This document shows positions 16,604-24,325 of a DNA stretch of 43,397 nt, piece by piece. This stretch comes from an uncultured Veillonella sp. Lineage in GTDB: Bacteria > Bacillota > Negativicutes > Veillonellales > Veillonellaceae. The position numbers and the translations under genes are program-made. The stretch's first letter is position 1, and every line of letters begins with the position of its first letter. The notes under the pieces were generated by a model. It ran no database searches. It was not told the origin of the DNA and was given only the letters and a program-made list of their open reading frames with translations. The DNA lies in assembly GCF_937981445.1 (NCBI RefSeq), contig NZ_CALJON010000056.1, positions 1 through 43,397 on the forward strand, given 5' to 3'.

Positions 16604-17788
16604 ATGGATGTACGTGAAGAAGCAGTTCAAAAGAAGTTGGAATTAGGTGGATTTTTAACAACTGGCACCAAATATCCTTTAAAGGATGCTCATGATTTGT
16701 CAGTGGCTTACACGCCTGGTGTAGCTGAGCCTTGTTTGCGTATTAAAGAAAAAGAAGAATTATCTTTTGATTTAACTTGCCGTGGTAATATGGTAGCCGT
16801 CGTATCTGATGGTACTCGTGTACTTGGGTTAGGTGATATTGGTGCTGCTGCCGCTATTCCTGTAATGGAAGGTAAATCCTTATTGTTCAAACGTTTTGGC
16901 AATGTGGATTGCGTGCCTTTAGTTCTTGATACTAAAGATCCAGAAGAAATTATTCGCACTGTAAAGCTTGTTCAGAAAAACTTTGCAGGCATTAACTTAG
17001 AAGATATTTCATCGCCTAAGTGCTATGAAATTGAAAATCGTTTAAAAGAAGAATTAGAAATTCCTGTATTCCATGATGACCAACATGGTACAGCTATTGC
17101 TTGTTTAGCTGGTGTTGAAGCAGCGCTTCGATTTGTGAAAAAAGACCTTACTAAGGTTAAAATCGTCGTAAATGGTGCCGGTGCAGCAGGTGCTAATATT
17201 GCACGTCTTTTATATCTTGCCGGTGCTCGTGACATTACCTTGATGGTAAGTTCTGGCGTATTAAATAAAAATTATAAACGCCTTGCTCCATTGCAAGCTG
17301 AACTTATTAAATTACTTCACCAAGAAGAAAAAACTGGTACATTAGCTGAAGTAGCTAATGGTGCCGATGTATTACTTGGTGTGTCTGCAGCAGGTGTCTT
17401 TACTGAAGATATTCTTAAAAATCTTGCAGAAGACTCCATCGTATTTGCTATGGCAAATCCTGTGCCAGAAGTAATGTATGATGTGGCTAAGAAATGTGGT
17501 GTTCGCGTGGCCGGTACAGGTCGTAGTGATGCGCCTAACCAGATTAATAATGTGAATGTATTCCCTGGCGTATTCCGCGGTGCTATTGATGTGCATGCAT
17601 CTAAGATTAATGATGAAATGAAATTAGCTGCCGCAGAAGCACTTGCTAATCTAGTTGCTGACGAAGACCTTCGTGAAGACTATGTAGTAGCGAATGCTTT
17701 TGATGAACGCGTGCCATTAGTAGTGGCTAGAGCGGTGGCTGAAACGGCCGTAAAAACTGGGGTTGCAAGATGTGATCTTCAGAAATAA
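16604..17788 (+). CDS. NAD(P)-dependent malic enzyme
   Basis: It oxidatively decarboxylates malate to pyruvate and CO2. The 394-residue length is that of short bacterial malic enzymes without a phosphotransacetylase domain. Seen motifs: SVAYTPGVAEP, VSDGTRVLGLGDIG, metal-site residues in INLEDISSPKCYEIE, VFHDDQHGTA, the nucleotide-binding GAGAAGANIA, and ANPVPE. In a lactate and malate fermenter this enzyme links the dicarboxylate branch to pyruvate. An AGGAGG site lies 12 bp upstream, and it is probably co-transcribed with speD, an unusual partner. Confidence 0.95.
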   Translation: MDVREEAVQKKLELGGFLTTGTKYPLKDAHDLSVAYTPGVAEPCLRIKEKEELSFDLTCRGNMVAVVSDGTRVLGLGDIGAAAAIPVMEGKSLLFKRFGNVDCVPLVLDTKDPEEIIRTVKLVQKNFAGINLEDISSPKCYEIENRLKEELEIPVFHDDQHGTAIACLAGVEAALRFVKKDLTKVKIVVNGAGAAGANIARLLYLAGARDITLMVSSGVLNKNYKRLAPLQAELIKLLHQEEKTGTLAEVANGADVLLGVSAAGVFTEDILKNLAEDSIVFAMANPVPEVMYDVAKKCGVRVAGTGRSDAPNQINNVNVFPGVFRGAIDVHASKINDEMKLAAAEALANLVADEDLREDYVVANAFDERVPLVVARAVAETAVKTGVARCDLQK

Positions 17789-17832
17789 TATGAATACTAG
17801 GTTATAAAATACTCTTTTTAAAGTCATATAAA

Positions 17833-17906
17833 GAAACAAAATAAGTCCCTGAAACCTCAGACGAGCTGACGCTCTAAATTCGGTTTTACGGGACTTATTT
17901 TATTTC
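17833..17906 (+). terminator. Long terminator hairpin A with conserved 35-bp core
   Basis: An imperfect outer stem of about 24 bp (AAAATAAGTCCC with GGGACTTATTTT and flanks) surrounds a core at 17852-17886. The core contains AAACC/GGTTT, an internal loop TCAGAC / TAAATTC and a GAGC-TGAC-GCTC hairpin. It follows malic enzyme. The core is 34/35 identical to the reverse complement of 18249-18283. Confidence 0.85.
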
Positions 17907-17992
17907 TTATGATAAAGCGGGAAAAGCGTGTTTTATAACTTAGGGGAAAGTATATAATGGCTTATTTCTGAATGACCAGCGCATTGCAAGGG

Positions 17993-18062
17993 GGGAAAGA
18001 AGAAATTATTAATTTCAGCTCGTCAAGAACGAATATGGCCTATAATAGAGGTCTTCTTTCCC
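17993..18062. repeat. Hairpin B between convergent genes
   Basis: GGGAAAGAAGA (17993-18003) and its exact complement (18052-18062) form an outer stem. Its 48-bp loop contains TTTCAGCTCGT and ACGAAT, which only partly resemble the core of hairpins A and D. It may be a diverged member of the same family. Confidence 0.6.
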
Positions 18063-18139
18063 TCCTTCTTGGTATTTTGTTGTCTGAAAGTATAATGTTT
18101 TATAACAAATAAAGACTACATAACTTTTAACTAAGCAAA

Positions 18140-18183
18140 AAGAAAACACCTCGCTGTAAAACCGAATGTAAAGCTGTTTTCTT
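18140..18183. repeat. Hairpin C, apparently a rearranged half copy
   Basis: AAGAAAACA and TGTTTTCTT form a 9-bp stem. The interior contains AAAACCGAATGTAAAGC, close to AAACCGAATTTAGAGC of hairpin D, but without the other half of the core. Confidence 0.55.
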
Positions 18184-18228
18184 ATTCCTCACCTAGTATT
18201 TACGTTGCCTAAAGCGTAAAACGATTAA

Positions 18229-18302
18229 AAATAAATAGGGTCCTCCTTAAACCGAATTTAGAGCGTTAGCTCGTCTGAGGTTTGGGAGGACCCTATTTAT
18301 TT
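18229..18302 (-). terminator. Long terminator hairpin D with conserved 35-bp core
   Basis: It lies 8 bp beyond the stop codon of the SLH gene. On the minus strand the outer stem AAATAAATAGGGTCCTCC is followed by a T tract. The core at 18249-18283 is hairpin A's core in inverted orientation, so relative to transcription both read TCAGAC, hairpin, TAAATTC. Confidence 0.87.
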
Positions 18303-18309
18303 GAGTATT

Positions 18310-19653
18310 TTATTTACTTTCAGGCAACATAAACACTACCTTATTTCCCAATTGTTTATTCAAGTTTTTCTGGCTCACATCGCCTAATTGGTCAACAGTG
18401 ATTAATAATCCGTTGACGTTTTTATTAGGAGTTACAGCTAGAATGGAGCCGGCCCGTTCTTCTTGGTTGTAAGCATAGGCCGCATCGATTTGAAGTTTGT
18501 TGAGTTCTACTTCGTTTAAGCTACCGTTGCGAACTTCTAGGTTTTGAACTAAGTCTTTGTCTTTAGAAAATGCTAAGGCAGCGCCAAAGGCTTTGGCATC
18601 GCTGCTATTTTGGAAGGCTGCAATAAGCTTGTTATCTTGCCAGAATAGGGCTCCATGAAGTCTAAATACATAGTTTTTACCAAAAGTGCGTTCAATAAGG
18701 CTCAGGGTTTTATTTTGTATTTGTTGGTGCAAAATAGTTTCTCTTAGATTTATGGCATCCTTGCTATTGGTAATGCGATAGGTAATTTCGGTAGCCTCTG
18801 CACGGGTAATATATTTTTCAGGATTAAAGAGATTGTGTGGCTGATAATTTAAAAATCCTAGGCGAGCCAATTCTTTTACGGCATCTTGAGCCCAAGGGGC
18901 AACGAATTTTTGATCACTAAAGTGAATATCTTGTTCATTGCTATAATTATCAGATTCATAGCCTAAGTAGTGAATGTAATTGTCTGCCACTACAGCAAAT
19001 TCTTGGCGAGACATAAATTTTTCTGGACGATAGGTTTTATCGCCATAGCCACTAATAATATTAAGGCGGGCTACGCGCTCAATGGCATTAGCCGACCAAC
19101 GATCTGAGGTAATATCTTTAAAGCTACTTGATAGCATAACAGGATTTTGATCTGAAATTAAATTGCTAAATAAAGCAGCCACTTCTTCACGAGAGATTGG
19201 TTTATCTGGTTTGAATGTGCCATCACTATAGCCTGAAATGAGTTGCTGATTGGTCATCACTGCAATAGAGGTAGCGGCCCAGAAATCGCTAGGAACATCG
19301 GAAAAGGTGTATTTTCGTGCTTCTTCAAACATAGATGTATTGCCTTTATTGAGTCCTTTTGTATTGGCTGTAAAAATTTTTTGATTTTTTGCCAAGGTGG
19401 ATTCGGTCCCCTCTTCCGCAGTAGTACGATGGGCTTTATCTATAGCCTGGGTAGTATTTACATTTGTATAATAATTGGTTAATAAAGGACTTAAGGTTGT
19501 TTTGTCCTTTGCTTTAGTTATGGTTACAGCTTGGGCGGATTCGTCCGTTTCGTCGGCATCAATAGGTGAAGCGCCATAGGCGAGACCTTGTGATACACCT
19601 AGGACTAAAGCAAGGGCGATTATTTTTTTGAAGTGATTTGTTGGTGAAAACAT
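18310..19653 (-). CDS. Secreted SLH-domain protein (three SLH repeats)
   Basis: The 447-residue protein has a signal peptide (cleavage near AYGA at residue 28), a linker of about 85 residues, and three SLH domains at about 116-165 (TFSDVPSDFWA), 178-228 (FKDITSDRWS) and 244-295 (FSDQKFVAPWA), each ending in an (I/M)(S/T)R(E/Q/A)E-type motif. SLH triplets bind peptidoglycan or its secondary polymer, in Negativicutes in the periplasm. The C-terminal part (about 315-447, with ALFWQDNKLIAAF and GNKVVFMLPES) matches the C-terminal part of the protein at 21481-23025 and is not a domain I can name. It is near a GT39 transferase gene. Confidence 0.9.
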   Translation of the reverse strand: MFSPTNHFKKIIALALVLGVSQGLAYGASPIDADETDESAQAVTITKAKDKTTLSPLLTNYYTNVNTTQAIDKAHRTTAEEGTESTLAKNQKIFTANTKGLNKGNTSMFEEARKYTFSDVPSDFWAATSIAVMTNQQLISGYSDGTFKPDKPISREEVAALFSNLISDQNPVMLSSSFKDITSDRWSANAIERVARLNIISGYGDKTYRPEKFMSRQEFAVVADNYIHYLGYESDNYSNEQDIHFSDQKFVAPWAQDAVKELARLGFLNYQPHNLFNPEKYITRAEATEITYRITNSKDAINLRETILHQQIQNKTLSLIERTFGKNYVFRLHGALFWQDNKLIAAFQNSSDAKAFGAALAFSKDKDLVQNLEVRNGSLNEVELNKLQIDAAYAYNQEERAGSILAVTPNKNVNGLLITVDQLGDVSQKNLNKQLGNKVVFMLPESK

Positions 19654-19672
19654 GAAAATACTCCTTTAAATA

Positions 19673-19764
19673 TGGTAACTACATGGGTTTATTGTAACTA
19701 CACGGGTTTATAGTAACTGTATGAGTTAGTAACTATATAGGTTTATGGTAACTACATGGATTTA
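19673..19764. repeat. About five tandem 18-19-bp repeats
   Basis: Units of the form GTAACTACATGGGTTTAT recur five times with substitutions and one shortened unit. The last copies run into the 3' end of the GT39 coding frame, so its final codons are repeat-encoded. The array fills the gap between the two minus-strand genes. Confidence 0.88.
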
Positions 19765-21461
19765 GACATATAAATAATAATATTTCCCAAACGCCCCCAC
19801 TCATAGGTGTTATGAGCTAGTGGTGTAGTGGTAAAGTTAGAGTTATACTTGTGCGGCACGAGTATAATGAAATCTGTTTCTGTAGCGGTACTTGCTATGG
19901 CACCGTTTACTGTAGTGGTGGGCATAACATTTTTCCCTTCACTCCAAAGATTGTTTTCTTCTTCGGGGGAGATAATTTGTGTTACTTCATGGCCACTATA
20001 ATAGACTAAAGAGGTGCGATAGTCCCGATAATAATATACCTTTGTGTTGGCTTCGATAGGTAAGATGCGAGCCAGCTCTTTAGTTGATGCTTGATTGACT
20101 AAAGGTGGCAGCAGATTGAGTAGGACTATATAAAATAAGCTTATACTTATGGCCGTACCAGCAAATACGCTGCGCATAGATTGGCGGCGTATTGCGACGA
20201 TTAGAGGCAATACGAGTAAGCTTACAGCCACTAAAATGACCAATAAGGCACTCACGCTGTTAGGGATGAGTTGGGCTTCTGGTGCCGAATTATTTAATGT
20301 AAGTAGTTGATACACTAAGATAATAAGCCCTGGTATGGTAATGGCTAAGAGCGGCACCATTAAGAGGGCGGCTCCTAATTTAAACGTATGTTTATGATTT
20401 AACCATAGGCGCATACCGCCTTGAGCCGTGCACACCGCTAAGGGGATGAGGCAAAGGAAGGTATAGGTCAAATACTTAGTGGCCATTAAATTGTAAAATA
20501 CAAATACACCTAATGCCCAAGTGAGTGCATAAGGCCACCAATGGAGGGGTTCAATGGTACGGTTAGGATCTTCTTTAGCATGTTTACTTTGTGTATAGCG
20601 TTGAATACATTCATAGATGGTAAGGCCCGTCCAAGGAAATAGGGACACAGGGGCTAAGGCAAAGTAGAGCCACCACCAATTTTGTTCTGGATGTTCCGGT
20701 ATGGTGGCGCGCACATAATTGTGGAGGCCTAAGAACTCTTCGATAAAATTCATGCCATGAAGGCTATACATGAGTCCGTACCACGGCAGGGCTACTACGC
20801 CAAAAGCAAGAATACCTAAAGGGTTAAAGAGCAAGGCATATTGTTTCTTTTGCCGCTCAAAGAGCGTAATATACACCAAAAGAATGAGCCCTGGTAAAAT
20901 CAGACCTATGGGGCCTTTGGTGAGGACTGCTAAGCCGGCACAAATATAGGCGAGAATAAAAGGCTTCTTGGCTTGACGTCGCAAGCCTTGGTAGGCAGAA
21001 AAGAAAATGCCTTGAGTGAATAAAAATAGGAAACCATCAGTTAGTACGGCGTGGCTAATATACCAAAACTCTAAAGAGGTACCTAAAATAATGGCACTCC
21101 ATAAAGCGAGACGCACCCGCTTAAAGAGGGTGCGTACGCCAATATACATAGCAAGGCCATTTAACATGGCGCAGATGGCAAAGGGCAAACGGGCTGCAAA
21201 ATCTGATACACCAAAGAGTTTAAACGATGCAATTAACATCCAATAAGTCCAGATGGGTTTGTCATACCAATATACATCGTAAATCATAGGGGATATATAA
21301 TTGTTATGCTCAATCATGGTAAGGGCTGTTAAGGCATAGTTGGACTCTACCGTATCAGTCATGGGGAAATTCCACGTAAATAAAAGATAAGAGATTAAAA
21401 GCCATATACCGAGGAAGCCTATATAGCGATACTCCCGAGGATATAGGTTTGATCGTTTCAT
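19752..21461 (-). CDS. GT39-family (PMT/ArnT-like) membrane glycosyltransferase
   Basis: The 569-residue protein has a dozen or so hydrophobic helices. An acidic motif in the first extracytoplasmic loop (MTDTVESNYA, residues 34-43) is followed by WYDKPIWTYWM, AARLPFAI and a GPIGLILPG segment. This is the layout of lipid-linked sugar transferases of family GT39/ArnT, which move a sugar from undecaprenyl phosphate to protein Ser/Thr, lipid A or another acceptor on the outer membrane face. It begins 19 bp after an SLH gene whose product has a long Thr/Ser-rich linker, and ends before a second SLH gene. Surface-protein glycosylation is thus a reasonable inference; lipid A modification remains possible. 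Confidence 0.83.
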   Translation of the reverse strand: MKRSNLYPREYRYIGFLGIWLLISYLLFTWNFPMTDTVESNYALTALTMIEHNNYISPMIYDVYWYDKPIWTYWMLIASFKLFGVSDFAARLPFAICAMLNGLAMYIGVRTLFKRVRLALWSAIILGTSLEFWYISHAVLTDGFLFLFTQGIFFSAYQGLRRQAKKPFILAYICAGLAVLTKGPIGLILPGLILLVYITLFERQKKQYALLFNPLGILAFGVVALPWYGLMYSLHGMNFIEEFLGLHNYVRATIPEHPEQNWWWLYFALAPVSLFPWTGLTIYECIQRYTQSKHAKEDPNRTIEPLHWWPYALTWALGVFVFYNLMATKYLTYTFLCLIPLAVCTAQGGMRLWLNHKHTFKLGAALLMVPLLAITIPGLIILVYQLLTLNNSAPEAQLIPNSVSALLVILVAVSLLVLPLIVAIRRQSMRSVFAGTAISISLFYIVLLNLLPPLVNQASTKELARILPIEANTKVYYYRDYRTSLVYYSGHEVTQIISPEEENNLWSEGKNVMPTTTVNGAIASTATETDFIILVPHKYNSNFTTTPLAHNTYEWGRLGNIIIYMSKSM

Positions 21462-21480
21462 TAGTATGGCGCACTCCTTA

Positions 21481-23025
21481 TTAGCTTTCTAATACAAAGA
21501 CATGTACTTTGTTGCCAAAGGCATTTTTTAAAGAATCACTCATGTATTCAAAGCTTTTGTTAACTGTAACAATCAATTGATTATGTGTTACCGATGGATA
21601 GGCACTTAAAACCTGGCCTGCTGGTTGTTTTTGTGCATAATATTTGCGGAAATTAGCTTCGATACGATCGTACTCAGCTTGGCTATATTGAGTAGATTCT
21701 AACACAACTGATTGAGCTAATGTTTTGCCTGTAGTTTTGTCAACAGATTTATCATCGGCCAATTTGCTTTCTATTGTTTCTAGATCATCAGCATCTTTTA
21801 AAGCCACATGAAGTTGATTATCTTGCCAGTACATAACACCATAGTTTTGGAAATTAGCCGGAGTTTTGTAAAGGCTGTTTAATTTTTTGAACATGCGATT
21901 TTCTAGAGACACTTTAGCGGCATCTACCTTTTGGCTAGCACCTTTAGTTTGGTTAGCAGTGTCTCTTTCTTTAGTGTTTTCTGAAACAGCGACAGCTTGG
22001 TCCTGATTTGTTTTGCTAGTAGTTGTTGTGCTATCTGTGGCAGCTTGTTTTTCAGCTGTCTTTTTATCTTCAACTGTAGATTCTTTATCTTCAGATTTAG
22101 TTGTTTTATCCTTTGTTGTTACGGTTGTAACCGCTTCTTCAGGAGTGGCTACTTTGACTGCTGGTGCAGCTTCATTGTGTTTAATGCGGTAGAGCATGGT
22201 AACCGCTTCCGCACGAGTAATGAATTCAGTCGGTCTAAACTCAACTGTTTCACCAGATGAAATGAAGCCTTTGTGAGCTAAGAATCCAATGGATTCTTGG
22301 TATTCACTGCTAATATCAGCGGCATCAGCAAAGTGTTGGCCTGCTTCTAATTCCTTAGCTTGCTCTTTTTCACTTTTGTCTTTTTTATCTACAACGCCAG
22401 TAGCGACTTCCTCTAAATCGCGTTTGTATTGCGCGTAGGTAGCAGCTGTTTGAGCAAATTCTTGGCGAGTGATTTTATTTTCAGAAGCAAATGGGTGAAG
22501 TAATGTTTCACCAGTTACAGCTTCAGGCTCTTTTACTTTAGTAGTTTTCTTTTTATTTGCTTTGTATTTATTGGCTACTGTGTTTGCAATATCTTCTTTA
22601 GTTGCTTCGATTAATTTGTTGTACAAGGCTTTAGCATCTTCTACAGAAAGATCCGCATTAGGTTTGAAGTCGCCTTGGCCATTGCCAGATAAAATACCTG
22701 ATTTTACAAAATCATTAATATATGGTTTAGCCCAATGATCTTTTACATCGTCAAAGGTAATTGCTTTTTCAGCCTCCACAGCGGCTTTGGCATCAGCAAT
22801 ACTTTGGGCATTGCGTGCTTTAGCAATTTGAGCTGCTTCTTGATCAGCCATGGTTGGTGTTTTAGTAATAACTTGACGGGACCCATCAGTATTGACTAAT
22901 GAGCTCACCGCGCTTACATTCTGTGCTACGGCGTCCGTAGTGTCAGCGGCGGCGTGATTTACATAAAGTGAAGTTGTAAACAGTGTAGCTCCTAAAATAG
23001 CTAAACGTAGTGAACGTGATGACAT
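21481..23025 (-). CDS. Secreted SLH-domain protein with Thr-rich linker
   Basis: The protein has 514 residues from ATG 23023-23025, which is preceded by AAAGGAG; an upstream in-frame ATG at 23064 lacks a site and would disrupt the signal peptide MSSRSLRLAILGATLF. Clear SLH repeats are ITFDDVKDHWAKPYIND and HFADAADISSEYQESIGF; the one between them is degenerate, retaining ITRQEFAQ. A low-complexity stretch rich in Thr, Ser, Lys and Glu (TTVTTKDKTTKSEDKES onward) follows, then a C-terminal domain (VMYWQDNQLHVAL to GNKVHVFVLES) shared with the SLH protein at 18310. It is probably peptidoglycan-bound in the periplasm and first in an operon with the GT39 gene. Confidence 0.9.
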   Translation of the reverse strand: MSSRSLRLAILGATLFTTSLYVNHAAADTTDAVAQNVSAVSSLVNTDGSRQVITKTPTMADQEAAQIAKARNAQSIADAKAAVEAEKAITFDDVKDHWAKPYINDFVKSGILSGNGQGDFKPNADLSVEDAKALYNKLIEATKEDIANTVANKYKANKKKTTKVKEPEAVTGETLLHPFASENKITRQEFAQTAATYAQYKRDLEEVATGVVDKKDKSEKEQAKELEAGQHFADAADISSEYQESIGFLAHKGFISSGETVEFRPTEFITRAEAVTMLYRIKHNEAAPAVKVATPEEAVTTVTTKDKTTKSEDKESTVEDKKTAEKQAATDSTTTTSKTNQDQAVAVSENTKERDTANQTKGASQKVDAAKVSLENRMFKKLNSLYKTPANFQNYGVMYWQDNQLHVALKDADDLETIESKLADDKSVDKTTGKTLAQSVVLESTQYSQAEYDRIEANFRKYYAQKQPAGQVLSAYPSVTHNQLIVTVNKSFEYMSDSLKNAFGNKVHVFVLES

Positions 23026-23121
23026 ACAATCTCCTTTCGTGCTATATGATGTAGCACATTTCATGGAAAATTAATAATTATGCGATATAAATAAACTCCT
23101 ATTTCTTTCAACTATGATAAA

Positions 23122-23149
23122 ATCATATAAGTCATTAATTTTTTGTAAA
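23122..23149 (-). promoter_or_regulatory. Candidate promoter for the SLH-GT39 unit
   Basis: On the minus strand TTTACA (23144-23149) and TATGAT (23122-23127) are 16 bp apart, about 100 bp upstream of the SLH start. The region is AT-rich, so support is moderate. Confidence 0.45.
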
Positions 23150-23321
23150 TTATTTAGAAATAGGTCACTTGGCAGATAGTTTTATTGTAAAAACTATCCT
23201 ATTTTAACTAGTTTGATTATATCATGAAGTGAACTCACTTAAAAGACGAAGATAAGGGACAAAGGGCAATTTTTAAGGGCTTTTCTATTATATGTATAGT
23301 AAATATCTATTAAGAAAGTAT

Positions 23322-23334
23322 GATAATAATTATC
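23322..23334. promoter_or_regulatory. Fur-box-like palindrome
   Basis: GATAATAATTATC is a 13-bp palindrome close to the core of the Fur consensus. It lies between the divergent SLH and lut genes. The lut products are Fe-S proteins, which would fit iron control, but AT-rich DNA produces such matches by chance. Confidence 0.35.
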
Positions 23335-23407
23335 GCTTTTACTTATATTAATGACAGTCATTACTTTTTTGCATATGATGTAACCTGATTGCCAATATCG
23401 CAATTCT

Positions 23408-23437
23408 TTGGACAATATTTTTTATATTCTATATAAT
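23408..23437 (+). promoter_or_regulatory. Promoter of the lutABC operon
   Basis: TTGGAC (23408-23413) and a perfect TATAAT (23432-23437) are 18 bp apart. A second TATAAT at 23498-23503 lies nearer the gene without a well-placed -35. Confidence 0.6.
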
Positions 23438-23481
23438 ATTAGTAGTGATTTCCGTGCAAATTTGAAAAAATATGTCTATGG

Positions 23482-23496
23482 ATCGAAGGAATCGAT
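23482..23496. promoter_or_regulatory. Possible operator dyad in the lut leader
   Basis: ATCGA and TCGAT flank 5 bp, downstream of the first promoter and directly upstream of the second TATAAT. The position suits a repressor such as a GntR-family protein; the binding protein is unknown. Confidence 0.4.
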
Positions 23497-23568
23497 TTAT
23501 AATAGATTTTGCGCAAGTGTGGATAATCAACCGTTGTAAGTACGTAGAAAAGATGAGGATGTGAGGAA

Positions 23569-24306
23569 ATGAAAATTCATTTATTTTCACAATGTTTGAT
23601 TGACATGTTTTATCCCCATGTGGGAATGGCCGGCGTACAAGTATTGGAACGCTTGGGCTGTGACATAACGGTGCCTAAGAAGCAAGTATGCTGTGGGCAG
23701 ATGTTCATGAACTCTGGCTATGATCAATCAGCAAAAGCAGCGATGAAAAATACTATTGAAGTATTTGAAGATGCTGATTACATTGTAAGTTTATCTGGCT
23801 CCTGCGCGTTTGCGATTCGCGAAGAGTATACCCATGTATTAAAAGATGAACCAGAATGGCTCGATCGGGCCGCTAAATTGAGTGAAAAAATCTATGAATT
23901 CACTGAATTTATCGTAGATGTATTGGGTGTTACTGATGTAGGTGCTGTATTTAATGATAAAGTAACATATCATAAATCTTGCCACGTAACACGTTTGATG
24001 GGTGTTAAAGAGCAACCTATGAAATTGTTAGAAAACATTAAAGGCTTAGAATATTTACCAATGCACCGTGCTGAACGTTGCTGTGGTTTTGGTGGTACAT
24101 TTACCGTAAAAGAGCCTGAAATCTCCGCAGTTATGACCCGCGAAAAAGCAATGACTATTTATGAATCTGGCGCTAATATTGTGGCAGGTAGTGACCAAGC
24201 TTGCTTGATGAATATTGAAGGTATGCTTGATCGTCTATATAAAGATGGCGAAATCGATCGTCACATTCGCGTAATGCACATTGCTGAATTGTTGAATTGT
24301 CGCTAG
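23569..24306 (+). CDS. lutA: Lactate utilization protein A (Fe-S oxidoreductase subunit)
   Basis: LutA is part of the cytoplasmic LutABC complex that oxidises L-lactate to pyruvate. The 245-residue protein has the two CCG domains of the family, seen as CCGQMFMNSGYD near residue 42 and CCGFGGTFTVKEPE near residue 180, with companion cysteines in SGSCAF and KSCHVTRLMG. These ligate an iron-sulfur cluster. GTGAGG precedes the ATG. It is the first gene of a tight lutA-lutB-lutC operon, as in B. subtilis. Lactate is the main energy source of Veillonella-type organisms, which fits. Confidence 0.95.
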   Translation: MKIHLFSQCLIDMFYPHVGMAGVQVLERLGCDITVPKKQVCCGQMFMNSGYDQSAKAAMKNTIEVFEDADYIVSLSGSCAFAIREEYTHVLKDEPEWLDRAAKLSEKIYEFTEFIVDVLGVTDVGAVFNDKVTYHKSCHVTRLMGVKEQPMKLLENIKGLEYLPMHRAERCCGFGGTFTVKEPEISAVMTREKAMTIYESGANIVAGSDQACLMNIEGMLDRLYKDGEIDRHIRVMHIAELLNCR

Positions 24307-24325
24307 TCGTTAGGAGGAACTAAAA

